Origin: CAG-303 sp034172985
GTDB taxonomy: Bacteria; Bacillota; Clostridia; Lachnospirales; Lachnospiraceae
NCBI GenBank assembly: GCA_034172985.1
Contig: JAXFDY010000107.1
Location: 1-25,269 of the forward strand
Direction: 5' to 3'
DNA length: 25,269 nucleotides
Part shown: one piece after another, positions 15,608 through 24,232 of the stretch
Layout: each line of letters starts with the position of its first letter
How positions within the stretch are numbered: the stretch's first letter is position 1
Notes under the pieces: model-generated
The model's database searches: none
Seen by the model: only the letters and a program-made list of their open reading frames with translations
What the model was told of the DNA's origin: nothing
Program-made: the position numbers and the translations under genes

Positions 15608-17803
15608 TTAGTTTGTCTTTGCACCCCAAACCATCTGGTTGTTGCCACATAATGTAAATGTCAGTGTATCTTTTCTTTCGGTTTCATTTGCCTGCTTAAC
15701 AAATACACCTTTATATGTCTCGCCATCGATTACCATCTCTACGTTTGATCCGGTAGTTGTCTTCCATGTACCTGTAGCAGCACCTGAAATCGTTCCGTCT
15801 GCACCAAGTGTGATAGATACTGCTGTATAAATACCCTTATCAGCATCTTTTGATTTAGAAGTATATACCTTATCCCTGTACTGAATAGACAAATCATAAG
15901 TTCCGGCAATATCTGTTGCTGTAAATCCTGTAGTGCTTAAGGTTTCTCCTGAATATTCATATGGAGATACAACTAACCATCCATCTTCGTTTACATACAT
16001 CTGATGAACACGAGCTGAGAATGCTTCCCCTGTATCTGTAAATCTTGTATGATATACAAGGAAGATCTTACCTGTCTTCTCATCTACAAATGCTGAGTTA
16101 TGTCCCTGTGCAGCTTCAACATGTGTTGTGCTCTTTCCATACATCTTGATAGAGCTCATCACTCTGATACCTCTGATTGAATTATACTTAGAGGTTGTAG
16201 TTGTATCGTCCTTGCTCACAAAACCAGCCTTGGAATCAAAGCCTGTGTAAATAGCATTGTTACCATCCTGATCTACATATGGTCCGTTGATGCTTTCAGA
16301 ACGGAAGAGTCTCATGTTGTAACCACCATCTGTTTCCAGATTACCAAGAGATACAAACAAATAGTAATAACCACCGGCAGATAAGATATATGGACCTTCG
16401 CCTGAGTTATAATATCCACCGGCAATCTTATATCCTAAGTATGGATCATTTCCATCTTTCTTATACTCACCATATTCATTGTAATCATAATCTCTAAGAC
16501 CTGTCTCATTATCAAGCTTAATCTGGTAAATACCTGCTGACCATGAACCATATGTCATCCAAAGATTTCCATCTTCATCATAGCATACATTCGGATCGAT
16601 ACAGTTTACTTCTGCCTGATCGGTACTTTTATATCTGGATGGAACAGGATCACTATCTTCTAATCCCAGTACCTGTTTGATATCAGAATATTCAGCTCTT
16701 GTCGGAGTTTCCTGATGAGGTGCAAATGTAACAGTAACTACAAGCTGTGCATCAGCATCATTGTAAGTAACTGTCTTTTCTGCCTTGAAAAGTGACCCCT
16801 GAACTTCTCCGTCAGCACTTCCATCAAAGCCTGAGAAAATAACTTCATCCACATATTCATATGGTCCTTCAATATCATCAGCAGTAAGAAGTACAATTGC
16901 TGAATGCCAGTCATTACCATTCACACTCATGTACATGCACCATTTCTGCATTGTCTCATTCCAGATAACATCCGGTGCCCAGAGATTAGAACCACCTGTT
17001 GCAGAATACAAAACTGAATTTTTCGGTGTTGTACAGTAGTTATTCCATACATCTCCAAATAATTCATCATAATCTGAATTCAGATTCAATGTCAATTTGG
17101 ACCACTTCATTAAGTCATCTGACTTAGCAAAAGAAAGATGTGAGCCAAACAGATAGTATGTACCAGTTTCCGGATCCTGCACAATAGATGGATCATGAAC
17201 TCCTGCATAAGAGTAATTTGAATTTGTAACAGCCGCCTGTGTCTCTTCTGTAAATCCCATAGAGATGGAACCTGCAAGAAGTACACCTACAAGCATCATG
17301 GATACTGTCTTCTTTGCTTTCTTTTTCTTGATCACTACAATAATAATGACAATGACTGCAATCACTGCTACTGCAATACCTGCCACGATTGCAATTGCCA
17401 CCGGATCACCGCTTGTCAGGCTGCTGAAGATTGAATCAGAATGAGGTTCTCCTTCTGTTGAGAAAGTAATCGTCTTTACTTCTCCTGCTGCCATATCTCC
17501 TACATTCTCATATTTCTTCATCTCTAACTTATCATATTCAATTCCTTCCGGGAATTTATATGTAAGATAGACATCATCTAATGCGTAATCATTAGTATTT
17601 GTGATTGTGATGGTATATTCAATCGCTTCTCCATCCTTATACTCATCACTATCTGTAGTAGTTTTGATTTCAAGTCCGTCACAGGAACTGAAACCGTCTT
17701 TTCGAACAATTTCGCTGTCCGCAGCAAATGATGTAATTGACATAGAAAGTACAAATACAATACAAGCTGCCAAAGCAACCATTCTCTTTGTTAATCTCTG
17801 CAT
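15608..17803 (-). CDS. Secreted GH43 endo-arabinanase with N-terminal membrane-linked domain
   Basis: The enzyme is predicted to hydrolyse alpha-1,5-arabinan outside the cell. The order in 731 residues is: signal peptide (1-28, ending SFAA); a DUF11/CARDB-like beta domain (about 40-118); a membrane helix (134-158) followed by KKKKAKK; a second signal-like hydrophobic stretch ending ETQAA (168-191); the GH43 five-bladed propeller (about 196-640); and a C-terminal beta domain resembling the GH43_C domain of Abn2-type arabinanases. By comparison with Abn2, the catalytic set is Asp204 (HDPS), Asp403 (CIDPN), Glu469 (GEGPY) and the metal-site His568 (QGHNS). About 65 extra residues lie between the first two. 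AGGAGG precedes the ATG. The gene lies 17 bases after alaS with no terminator between them. Confidence 0.85.
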   Translation of the reverse strand: MQRLTKRMVALAACIVFVLSMSITSFAADSEIVRKDGFSSCDGLEIKTTTDSDEYKDGEAIEYTITITNTNDYALDDVYLTYKFPEGIEYDKLEMKKYENVGDMAAGEVKTITFSTEGEPHSDSIFSSLTSGDPVAIAIVAGIAVAVIAVIVIIIVVIKKKKAKKTVSMMLVGVLLAGSISMGFTEETQAAVTNSNYSYAGVHDPSIVQDPETGTYYLFGSHLSFAKSDDLMKWSKLTLNLNSDYDELFGDVWNNYCTTPKNSVLYSATGGSNLWAPDVIWNETMQKWCMYMSVNGNDWHSAIVLLTADDIEGPYEYVDEVIFSGFDGSADGEVQGSLFKAEKTVTYNDADAQLVVTVTFAPHQETPTRAEYSDIKQVLGLEDSDPVPSRYKSTDQAEVNCIDPNVCYDEDGNLWMTYGSWSAGIYQIKLDNETGLRDYDYNEYGEYKKDGNDPYLGYKIAGGYYNSGEGPYILSAGGYYYLFVSLGNLETDGGYNMRLFRSESINGPYVDQDGNNAIYTGFDSKAGFVSKDDTTTTSKYNSIRGIRVMSSIKMYGKSTTHVEAAQGHNSAFVDEKTGKIFLVYHTRFTDTGEAFSARVHQMYVNEDGWLVVSPYEYSGETLSTTGFTATDIAGTYDLSIQYRDKVYTSKSKDADKGIYTAVSITLGADGTISGAATGTWKTTTGSNVEMVIDGETYKGVFVKQANETERKDTLTFTLCGNNQMVWGAKTN

Positions 17804-17820
17804 ATTTTCCTCCTAATAAA

Positions 17821-20478
17821 TTATTTAATTTGTCCTGCAAGTGCAGTAGAAGCTGCTTTCAAAGCATCTTCGATAGCTCCCGGATTCTTACCTCCTGCCT
17901 GAGCCATATTTGGGCGTCCGCCGCCACCGCCACCCACGATGGATGCGATTTCCTTGATAAGATTACCTGCATGTGCTCCTTTTTTCTGTGCTTCATCAGT
18001 AGCCATAGCAAGCAAATTTACCTTGGAGTCATTTTCTGCCGATGCAATCAGGATTACACCTTCCCCTATCTTACTCTTTAACTGATCACCAAGATTGCGG
18101 AGTCCGTTCATATCTACTCCATCCACTCTTGTTGCCAGCAGCTTAATGCCCGATACTTCCGTAATCTGGTTTGTAACGTCGCCCAAAGACGCCTTAGCCA
18201 TCTTACTTTTCAGCTGTTCATTTTCGCTATGAAGATTTTTTATTTCTTCCTGCATTGTCTCAATCTTCTTTACAAGATTTGCTGTATCTGATTTTGCAGC
18301 TTTTGCCGCTTCATTAAGCTCTTTTTCAATCTCTGCGTAATACTTCAGCACACCGTTTGCTGTCAGGGCTTCTATTCTTCGTACCCCGGCTGCAATACCC
18401 GTCTCGGAAATAATCTTAAACATACCGATTGCACTTGTATTTGCTACATGAGTACCGCCACAAAGTTCAATAGAATAATCCCCCATGGAAACTACTCTGA
18501 CCTTTTCTCCATATTTCTCTCCGAAAAGTGCCATTGCCCCCGTCTTCTTTGCCTCTTCGATACCCATTTCCTCTGTTTTTACAGTAAGTGCTGCACTAAT
18601 CTGCTGGTTCACCAATGCTTCCACTTTTGCAATTTCTTCACCTGTCATTGCTTCAAAATGCGAAAAATCAAATCTCAATCTGTCCGGTGTCACCAGAGAA
18701 CCTTTCTGTTCTACATGGTCACCTAAAACCATCTTCAATGCTTTCTGAAGCAGATGTGTGGCACTATGGTTTTTACAGGTAGCAGTTCTTCCTGTCTCAC
18801 ACACTTTCAAAGAAACTGTATCTCCAACTTTAATCATGCCTTTTTTAACTTTTCCGACATGTCCAATCTTTCCACCGATTAGCTTAATGGTGTCAATGAC
18901 TTCAAACTCAGCATCTCCAACTGTAATAATACCTTTATCGCCTTCCTGTCCACCCATAGTAGCATAGAAAGGTGTCTCACTGACGATAACTGTACCGGCA
19001 TCTCCATCGGTCAGTGCATCCACCACTTCATCTTCCGTTGTCAGAGCCGTCACTACTGACTCAGCCTCTAATCTGTCATACCCGATAAAAGTCGAAGTGA
19101 TCGATGTATCAATCTGCTCGTAAACTGTAGCATCTGCACCCATATAATTAGTTACTTTGCGTGCATCTCTTGCTTTTTTACGCTGTTCTTCCATACAAGC
19201 CCTGAATCCTTCTTCATCAATGGCAATTCCTTTTTCTTCCAGAATTTCAGATGTAAGATCAAGAGGGAATCCATATGTATCATAAAGTTTAAACGCATCT
19301 TCACCAGAAAGAACACTCTTATTCTCCGAAATAATCTTATCCATCATATCAGAGAGTATGGTCAGTCCCTGATCAATTGTCTTATTGAACTTTCCTTCTT
19401 CTTCTGTCAGCACTTTAAAAATGAAGTTCTTTTTCTCGTCCAGCTCCGGATATCCGTCTTTTGACTCATTAATAACGGTCTCACTTAACTTGGCAAGGAA
19501 TTGTCCCTCAATGCCAAGTAATCTTCCATGTCTGGCAGCTCGTCTGATTAATCTTCTCAGTACATACCCTCTTCCTTCATTAGACGGCATAACACCATCA
19601 GAAATCATAAATGTTGATGAACGGATATGATCTGTAATCAGTCGGATAGAAATATCCTTCTTCGGATCGGAATTATATGCTACGCCTGACATCTCTGATA
19701 TCTTATCCCTGATTGCCTTCATTGTATCGATATCAAAAACAGAATCTACATCCTGCATCACCACAGCAAGTCTTTCGAGTCCCATACCGGTATCGATATT
19801 TTTCTGGTCAAGCTCTGTATAGTTACCCTTTCCATCTCCTTCATACTGTGTGAATACATTATTCCACACTTCCATAAAGCGGTCACAATCACAGCCCACC
19901 TTGCAATCCGGTTTGCCACAGCCGTATTTAATTCCTCTATCATAATAAATCTCTGTACACGGTCCGCAAGGGCCTGCACCATGCTCCCAGAAATTATCAC
20001 AGTTGCCATCTTCATCACGATAAAATCTTGTGATTCTGTCTTCCGGTATACCAATCTGTTTATTCCAGATTTCCAATGCTTCATCATCCTCAAAATAAAT
20101 GGACGGATAAAGTCTGTCTTTCTCCAGTCCCAGTACTTCTGTAAGAAATTCCCATGACCATGCAATAGCTTCTTTCTTAAAATAATCACCGAAAGAAAAA
20201 TTACCAAGCATTTCAAAAAAAGTCAGATGTCTTGCAGTCTTTCCTACATTCTCAATGTCTCCTGTACGAATACATTTCTGACAGGTAGTGACTCTTCTTC
20301 TGGGTGGAATCTCCTGTCCTGTAAAATAAGGCTTTAATGGTGCCATTCCGGCATTAATTAATAATAAGCTGTTATCATTATGTGGTACTAATGAAAAGCT
20401 GTTCATTTTTAAATGATCTTTACTCTCGAAAAACTCGAGATACATTCTTCTGAGTTCATTTACTCCGTATTTCTTCAT
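17821..20478 (-). CDS. alaS: Alanyl-tRNA synthetase
   Basis: AlaRS charges tRNA-Ala and clears mischarged Ser and Gly with its editing domain. The 885-residue product has the class II core (PYFTGQEIPPRRRVTTCQKC, FFEMLGNFSFGDYFKKEA and GMGLERLA), the editing-site zinc ligands HSATH (His571, His575) and CGGTH (Cys673, His677), a coiled coil at about 705-750, and the C-Ala domain ending in GGGGGGRPNMAQAGG. Length is standard. ATG 20478 is chosen because GGAGG lies six bases upstream; an in-frame TTG twelve bases earlier overlaps that site. A sigma-A promoter gives a leader of about 27 bases, too short for a T-box. The GH43 gene follows closely. Confidence 0.98.
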   Translation of the reverse strand: MKKYGVNELRRMYLEFFESKDHLKMNSFSLVPHNDNSLLLINAGMAPLKPYFTGQEIPPRRRVTTCQKCIRTGDIENVGKTARHLTFFEMLGNFSFGDYFKKEAIAWSWEFLTEVLGLEKDRLYPSIYFEDDEALEIWNKQIGIPEDRITRFYRDEDGNCDNFWEHGAGPCGPCTEIYYDRGIKYGCGKPDCKVGCDCDRFMEVWNNVFTQYEGDGKGNYTELDQKNIDTGMGLERLAVVMQDVDSVFDIDTMKAIRDKISEMSGVAYNSDPKKDISIRLITDHIRSSTFMISDGVMPSNEGRGYVLRRLIRRAARHGRLLGIEGQFLAKLSETVINESKDGYPELDEKKNFIFKVLTEEEGKFNKTIDQGLTILSDMMDKIISENKSVLSGEDAFKLYDTYGFPLDLTSEILEEKGIAIDEEGFRACMEEQRKKARDARKVTNYMGADATVYEQIDTSITSTFIGYDRLEAESVVTALTTEDEVVDALTDGDAGTVIVSETPFYATMGGQEGDKGIITVGDAEFEVIDTIKLIGGKIGHVGKVKKGMIKVGDTVSLKVCETGRTATCKNHSATHLLQKALKMVLGDHVEQKGSLVTPDRLRFDFSHFEAMTGEEIAKVEALVNQQISAALTVKTEEMGIEEAKKTGAMALFGEKYGEKVRVVSMGDYSIELCGGTHVANTSAIGMFKIISETGIAAGVRRIEALTANGVLKYYAEIEKELNEAAKAAKSDTANLVKKIETMQEEIKNLHSENEQLKSKMAKASLGDVTNQITEVSGIKLLATRVDGVDMNGLRNLGDQLKSKIGEGVILIASAENDSKVNLLAMATDEAQKKGAHAGNLIKEIASIVGGGGGGRPNMAQAGGKNPGAIEDALKAASTALAGQIK

Positions 20479-20511
20479 GACTGCCTCCAATATTTTGTTA
20501 CATTGTTTCTA

Positions 20512-20540
20512 ATTTTAACATAAAGCATATATATTTTCAA
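20512..20540 (-). promoter_or_regulatory. Sigma-A promoter of alaS
   Basis: On the minus strand TTGAAA (20535-20540), a 17-base spacer and TAAAAT (20512-20517) with an extended TGn. It sits between the structured element and alaS. Confidence 0.8.
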
Positions 20541-20566
20541 TCATTTTTCACAAGATTTTCTTCTAA

Positions 20567-20767
20567 AATCGTTACTATTCACAGCCCATTTGAAATAATA
20601 TAGCAGAACCGTCAAGCTTGCTTGTAAGGTCCTGCTATATTATTTCAAATTTGACTGCGAAGCAGGAACTTCCACCAAATGAGTAATCGTAGCTCTGTAA
20701 GGAGCGGGAAAGTCCACGCAAGTGGGCGTGATTACGAATGCATGGTGGAAGGGCTGTGAATCGTTAC
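20567..20767 (+). ncRNA. Multi-stem structured RNA-like element bordered by a 9-bp direct repeat
   Basis: On the plus strand the element folds compactly: closing stem 20577-20587/20751-20761 (11 bp perfect); 19-bp perfect hairpin 20588-20606/20632-20650; small CTGC-GAA-GCAG hairpin (20655-20665); stem 20669-20677/20743-20751 (its last base shared with the closing stem); stem 20683-20688/20730-20735; and two hairpins capped by GNRA loops, 20692-20705 (GTAA) and 20712-20727 (GCAA). The GNRA loops exist only on this strand, so I read it as plus-strand RNA, antisense to both neighbours. AATCGTTAC occurs at both borders (20567-20575 and 20759-20767). The size, the terminal pairing and the GTGA at the 3' end recall HEARO/omega-RNA elements of IS605-related transposons, but no IsrB, IscB or TnpB gene is present and I cannot confirm the family. 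It may be a mobile non-coding repeat. Confidence 0.6.
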
Positions 20768-20768
20768 C

Positions 20769-22457
20769 CTAAATCCACTTCCCCGTTTCTGTAAAATCTG
20801 ATACTTTTTCCATGGCTCCTTCTACAATTTCAGATGGATAACCCAGAACCTTTAAAAGCCGGATTGCATTTCTGGTGACAGTACGGCCTTTATTTAAATG
20901 ATAATTGAACTTCACATCATCTCCGCTGACTTCTTCTTCAAAATGATAATTTGCATAATCGTCTTCCAGGATATAAGTAAGCTCTATGTCATGAGTCGCA
21001 GCAAAACAAATTACATTTTCTCTCTTTAAAGCCTTTAAGATTTCAGAAGATGCTGCAATTCTTTCAATTGTATTTGTTCCGCGGAGCACTTCATCTATGA
21101 AACAGAGGATCTCTTTTCCTTCTGCTGCTTTATCAAGAATACGCTTGATTGATTTTATCTCTGCCATATAATAGCTGTCGTTCTGTGACAAATTGTCCCT
21201 TAGTGCCATAGAGGAATAAATCTCTGAAGGTGGCAGAATAAAGCGGGATGCTGCCGCCGTATAAATAGTCTGAGCCAAAATCCCATTAATCGCCACTGTT
21301 TTTAGAAACGTTGATTTTCCCGAAGCATTGGAGCCGGTCAGCAACATGCTCTGCTCCCGTTTCATAGAATTTTTTACTGCCTTTGGAATCAGTGGATGGT
21401 AAATTTCATCAAATTCCATTCCCGGTCCGTCATGAAACTGCGGAACAGCATAACCATCATAATTATTTTTCAGGTAGACACGGAATGATGCTGTTGCAAT
21501 CGCAGCTTCGACATCGCCTGTAATTTCATATAATTCTTTTATCTCTTCTATATTTTCCGTAACTTTCTTGACCATTACGTTAAATTTAATCAAATCCACA
21601 TGAAAAATCATACGCACATACTGCATGATCATTTCAATCACAGAATCATCCACCCCTTGTGAGGAAATCAGAAACATTCCTTTCTTCAGACCTTTTGTTT
21701 TATTTAAAAGGTTCCCTATTTTTTCAATATATTCCCCGAATACCTGATCATCTAACTCTTTTAAAGCAATTCTGATTTTCTCCCCATGCCGGATCAGCCC
21801 GATGATATACTCAAAACAAACAAAATAATTATTCACATCATTTTTTTCTTTATAATAGGTATATATATTGTAAGATAACACCGCAACAAAAGCGAGAACT
21901 GCATACTGTGGTACCACAAAAAAGCCCGCAATACAACCAAGCAGCAATACATCACAAACATAATGTAATCGATTCGATTTTGCAGTGAGACCGGATGCGG
22001 TCATAATAAAATCATACAGTGATATAGATTTCGTCCTTCCGATTGAAGCGTACTCTTCCTGTAATTCCTTAGCTGCTTTCTCATTTTGTTCAAAGCAGGA
22101 CACCTGTGCGCCAAATGCTTTCAGTTTTTCTTCTGTCAATTCCAATGTTCTGAGTCTTCTATATAAACTTTCTTCTCCTACAGAAGAATATGTGTGATTC
22201 ATTGCCCGAAATACATCATCCATAGAAAGATCATTCCATGTAATATCGTCTATGGTTACTGCGTTTTTCTGTTTCGTCTGCTGATAAAAATGGGAAATGC
22301 GCTCGTAGGCATTCTGCGGATACTTCCGCTCCGCTTTTCGCCCCCATTTCTCATCCAACTCTTTTTTTAATTTTTCTCTTTTTGCTTTATTCATATTATA
22401 CGACTGTACTGCAAAAACCACCACCAGTACAAGGAATAAAATCAAATATATCTTCAC
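20769..22457 (-). CDS. Membrane-anchored MutS-family ATPase
   Basis: The 562-residue product has an N-terminal membrane helix (about 2-18), a probable pair of helices at about 168-200, MutS core/clamp-like helices, and a C-terminal MutS-type ABC ATPase. The ATPase has Walker A LLTGSNASGKST (about 372-383), RDNLSQNDSYYMAEIKS (the signature region), Walker B CFIDEVLRGTNTIER and the ATHDIEL switch. The mismatch-recognition domain of MutS is absent, so this is one of the clostridial membrane MutS homologues of unknown function rather than a mismatch-repair protein. Translation probably starts at GTG 22457 (or GTG 22463), after AAAGG; a longer frame from 22544 would begin upstream of the promoter. 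It is divergent from spoIVA. Confidence 0.82.
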   Translation of the reverse strand: MKIYLILFLVLVVVFAVQSYNMNKAKREKLKKELDEKWGRKAERKYPQNAYERISHFYQQTKQKNAVTIDDITWNDLSMDDVFRAMNHTYSSVGEESLYRRLRTLELTEEKLKAFGAQVSCFEQNEKAAKELQEEYASIGRTKSISLYDFIMTASGLTAKSNRLHYVCDVLLLGCIAGFFVVPQYAVLAFVAVLSYNIYTYYKEKNDVNNYFVCFEYIIGLIRHGEKIRIALKELDDQVFGEYIEKIGNLLNKTKGLKKGMFLISSQGVDDSVIEMIMQYVRMIFHVDLIKFNVMVKKVTENIEEIKELYEITGDVEAAIATASFRVYLKNNYDGYAVPQFHDGPGMEFDEIYHPLIPKAVKNSMKREQSMLLTGSNASGKSTFLKTVAINGILAQTIYTAAASRFILPPSEIYSSMALRDNLSQNDSYYMAEIKSIKRILDKAAEGKEILCFIDEVLRGTNTIERIAASSEILKALKRENVICFAATHDIELTYILEDDYANYHFEEEVSGDDVKFNYHLNKGRTVTRNAIRLLKVLGYPSEIVEGAMEKVSDFTETGKWI

Positions 22458-22484
22458 AACCACAATTCCTTTCGTTTTTATTTC

Positions 22485-22513
22485 ATCATAACATAACCCG
22501 GAAGTTTTTTCAC
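22485..22513 (-). promoter_or_regulatory. Sigma-A-like promoter of the MutS-family gene
   Basis: On the minus strand GTGAAA (22508-22513), a 17-base spacer and TATGAT (22485-22490) with an extended TGn. It places the start of transcription about 15-20 bases before the GTG start codons and thereby argues against the ATG at 22544. Confidence 0.6.
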
Positions 22514-22540
22514 TAAAATTTGAATTAAATTTTTCCACCG

Positions 22541-22569
22541 GCATATATCTATTATAGGAACAATGTACT
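22541..22569 (+). promoter_or_regulatory. Possible sigma-E promoter of spoIVA
   Basis: GCATATA (22541-22547) is an excellent sigma-E -35; the matching -10 after 14 bases, AATGTACT (22562-22569), is only a partial match to CATACAHT. The leader to spoIVA would be about 50 bases. spoIVA is sigma-E controlled in Bacillus. Confidence 0.4.
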
Positions 22570-22629
22570 GCTCTTAATCAATGATTATAATGCGGTCATT
22601 TGCGTGTATACGCAGAAATGGAGGAAAAA

Positions 22630-24105
22630 ATGGATCAATTTCATTTATACAGAGATATTAAAGACCGTACGGACGGTGAAATATACATCGGCGTAGTTGG
22701 CCCTGTCAGGTGCGGCAAGTCGACTTTTATCAAACGATTTATGGAAACCCTTGTGATTCCCACCATGACAGATGAAAATAAGATTCTCCGGACAAAGGAT
22801 GAACTGCCACAATCATCAGATGGAAAAACCATTATGACCACAGAACCAAAATTTATCCCCAAAGAAGCTGCATCGATTCAGTTGGACGAGGAAACAAATG
22901 TAAAAGTCCGTCTGATTGATTGTGTGGGATATATGGTCAAAGGTGCCGTTGGTCATATTGAAGACGATAAAGAACGTATGGTGAAAACTCCCTGGTTCGA
23001 CTATGAAATCCCCTTTACCAAAGCAGCCGAAATAGGCACCCGGAAGGTTATATCAGATCACTCAACCATCGGCATCGTTATCACTGGTGATGGTTCTTTC
23101 GGAGAGTTTACGAGAGAAGATTATGCCCTGCCGGAAGAACAAACCATCAAAGAACTGAAAGCACTGGGGAAACCTTTTGTAGTTCTTCTGAATTCCAGCA
23201 GGCCTTACTCAGAGGAATGTAAAAAACAGGCCTCAGATCTATCCGCTAAATACGATGTAACTGTTATGTGCGTAAATTGTGAACAGCTAAAGAAAGAAGA
23301 TATACATAATATTCTCCAAAATATCTTAATGGAATTTCCTGTCTCCGAACTTAACTTTTATATGCCAAAATGGATTGAAATGCTGGAAAACACCCATCCC
23401 CTCAAATCAGAAATTTTAAACTGTATCAAATCCCGCATCACCGGTCTCCATGTAATGAGAAGTATTACACCGGAAGCGTTTGAGACGGACTGCAATTACA
23501 TTACAGGAATCAAAATCAGCAATAAAGATATGTCAAGAGGTGTTGTAAATCTAAATGTTGCAATTGATGACAGTCATTATTACAGTGTCCTCAGCGAACT
23601 GACCGGTGCACGGATTACAAACGAATATGAATTAATTTATACGATTAAAGAATTATCTCAGATGAAAGATGATTTTTCCAAAGTAAACAATGCTGTTGAT
23701 GCTGTAAAGCAAAAAGGATACGGCGTTGTTCTCCCTTCCCGCGATGAAATCACTCTGGAAGAACCGGAAATTATTCGTAACGGAACAAAATTCGGAGTAA
23801 AAATCAAAGCCGCTGCCCCTTCCATACACTTTATCAAATCGAATATTTATACAGAAATCTCTCCGATCGTAGGTTCCGAAGAACAGGCAGAAGATTTGAT
23901 AAAATTTATCAAAGAAAACGGAAAAGAGAATGCGGATGGTATCTGGGAAACGAATATTTTTGGAAAAACCATTGAGCAGATTGTCAATGAAGGCATCCGT
24001 GCCAAGATAGATAAACTTTCTGATGAAACCCAGAGCAAAATGCAGGATACTCTTCAGAAAATTACGAACGACAGCAAAGGCGGCGTTATCTGCATTATTA
24101 TTTAA
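22630..24105 (+). CDS. spoIVA: Stage IV sporulation protein A (spore coat base ATPase)
   Basis: SpoIVA polymerises with ATP on the outer forespore membrane and forms the basement layer of the spore coat; it is also needed for cortex. The 491-residue product is nearly identical in length to the B. subtilis protein (492). It begins FHLYRDIKDRTDGEIYIGVVG and carries the Walker A-type loop GPVRCGKST (24-32), the RLIDCVGYMVKGA segment, the switch region PWFDYEIPFTKAAEIGT, DHSTIGIVITGDGSF and VVLLNSSRP, and it ends in the conserved hydrophobic GGVICIII. ATG 22630 is chosen because GGAGG lies five bases before it; an upstream in-frame ATG at 22600 lacks such a site. It stands alone between a divergent gene and a terminator. 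Confidence 0.97.
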   Translation: MDQFHLYRDIKDRTDGEIYIGVVGPVRCGKSTFIKRFMETLVIPTMTDENKILRTKDELPQSSDGKTIMTTEPKFIPKEAASIQLDEETNVKVRLIDCVGYMVKGAVGHIEDDKERMVKTPWFDYEIPFTKAAEIGTRKVISDHSTIGIVITGDGSFGEFTREDYALPEEQTIKELKALGKPFVVLLNSSRPYSEECKKQASDLSAKYDVTVMCVNCEQLKKEDIHNILQNILMEFPVSELNFYMPKWIEMLENTHPLKSEILNCIKSRITGLHVMRSITPEAFETDCNYITGIKISNKDMSRGVVNLNVAIDDSHYYSVLSELTGARITNEYELIYTIKELSQMKDDFSKVNNAVDAVKQKGYGVVLPSRDEITLEEPEIIRNGTKFGVKIKAAAPSIHFIKSNIYTEISPIVGSEEQAEDLIKFIKENGKENADGIWETNIFGKTIEQIVNEGIRAKIDKLSDETQSKMQDTLQKITNDSKGGVICIII

Positions 24106-24115
24106 TAGTTCGTCC

Positions 24116-24144
24116 TTGCAAAAATTTTCTCACCGTGTTATAAT
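24116..24144 (+). promoter_or_regulatory. Strong sigma-A promoter followed at once by a terminator
   Basis: TTGCAA (24116-24121), a 17-base spacer and TATAAT (24139-24144) with an extended TGn make one of the best promoters in the window. It starts ten bases after the spoIVA stop. The predicted transcript start (about 24151) lies only about ten bases before the hairpin at 24162, so the default product would be about 40 bases long. Confidence 0.7.
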
Positions 24145-24161
24145 CTGTCTTGCAAAGCAAA

Positions 24162-24190
24162 GGAGCTTGATTTTCAAGCTCCCTTTTTTT
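24162..24190 (+). terminator. Intrinsic terminator after spoIVA, within the EamA leader
   Basis: A perfect 9-bp stem (24162-24170 with 24174-24182) with a TTT loop is followed by one C and seven T. It ends spoIVA transcription and lies downstream of the promoter at 24116-24144, so it could also act as an attenuator for the transporter gene. Confidence 0.9.
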
Positions 24191-24232
24191 GCCTATCTAA
24201 AGATAACTCTTTATAAAGGAATGGTATAAACT

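Noticed and set aside
20479..20576. T-box leader upstream of alaS
   Set aside because: The promoter is only about 35 bases from the start codon; there is no room for a T-box, and the structured element further up lies upstream of the promoter and has its GNRA loops on the other strand.
20701..20727. Resemblance of GGGAAAGTCC to a conserved part of RNase P RNA
   Set aside because: Only a short motif matches; the size and the remaining stems do not fit RNase P RNA.
22458..22544. N-terminal extension of the MutS-family protein
   Set aside because: The ATG at 22544 lies upstream of the likely promoter and has no ribosome binding site.
24023..24229. 68-codon plus-strand frame over the end of spoIVA
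   Set aside because: It overlaps spoIVA in another frame and crosses the promoter and terminator; Lys/Arg-rich shadow.
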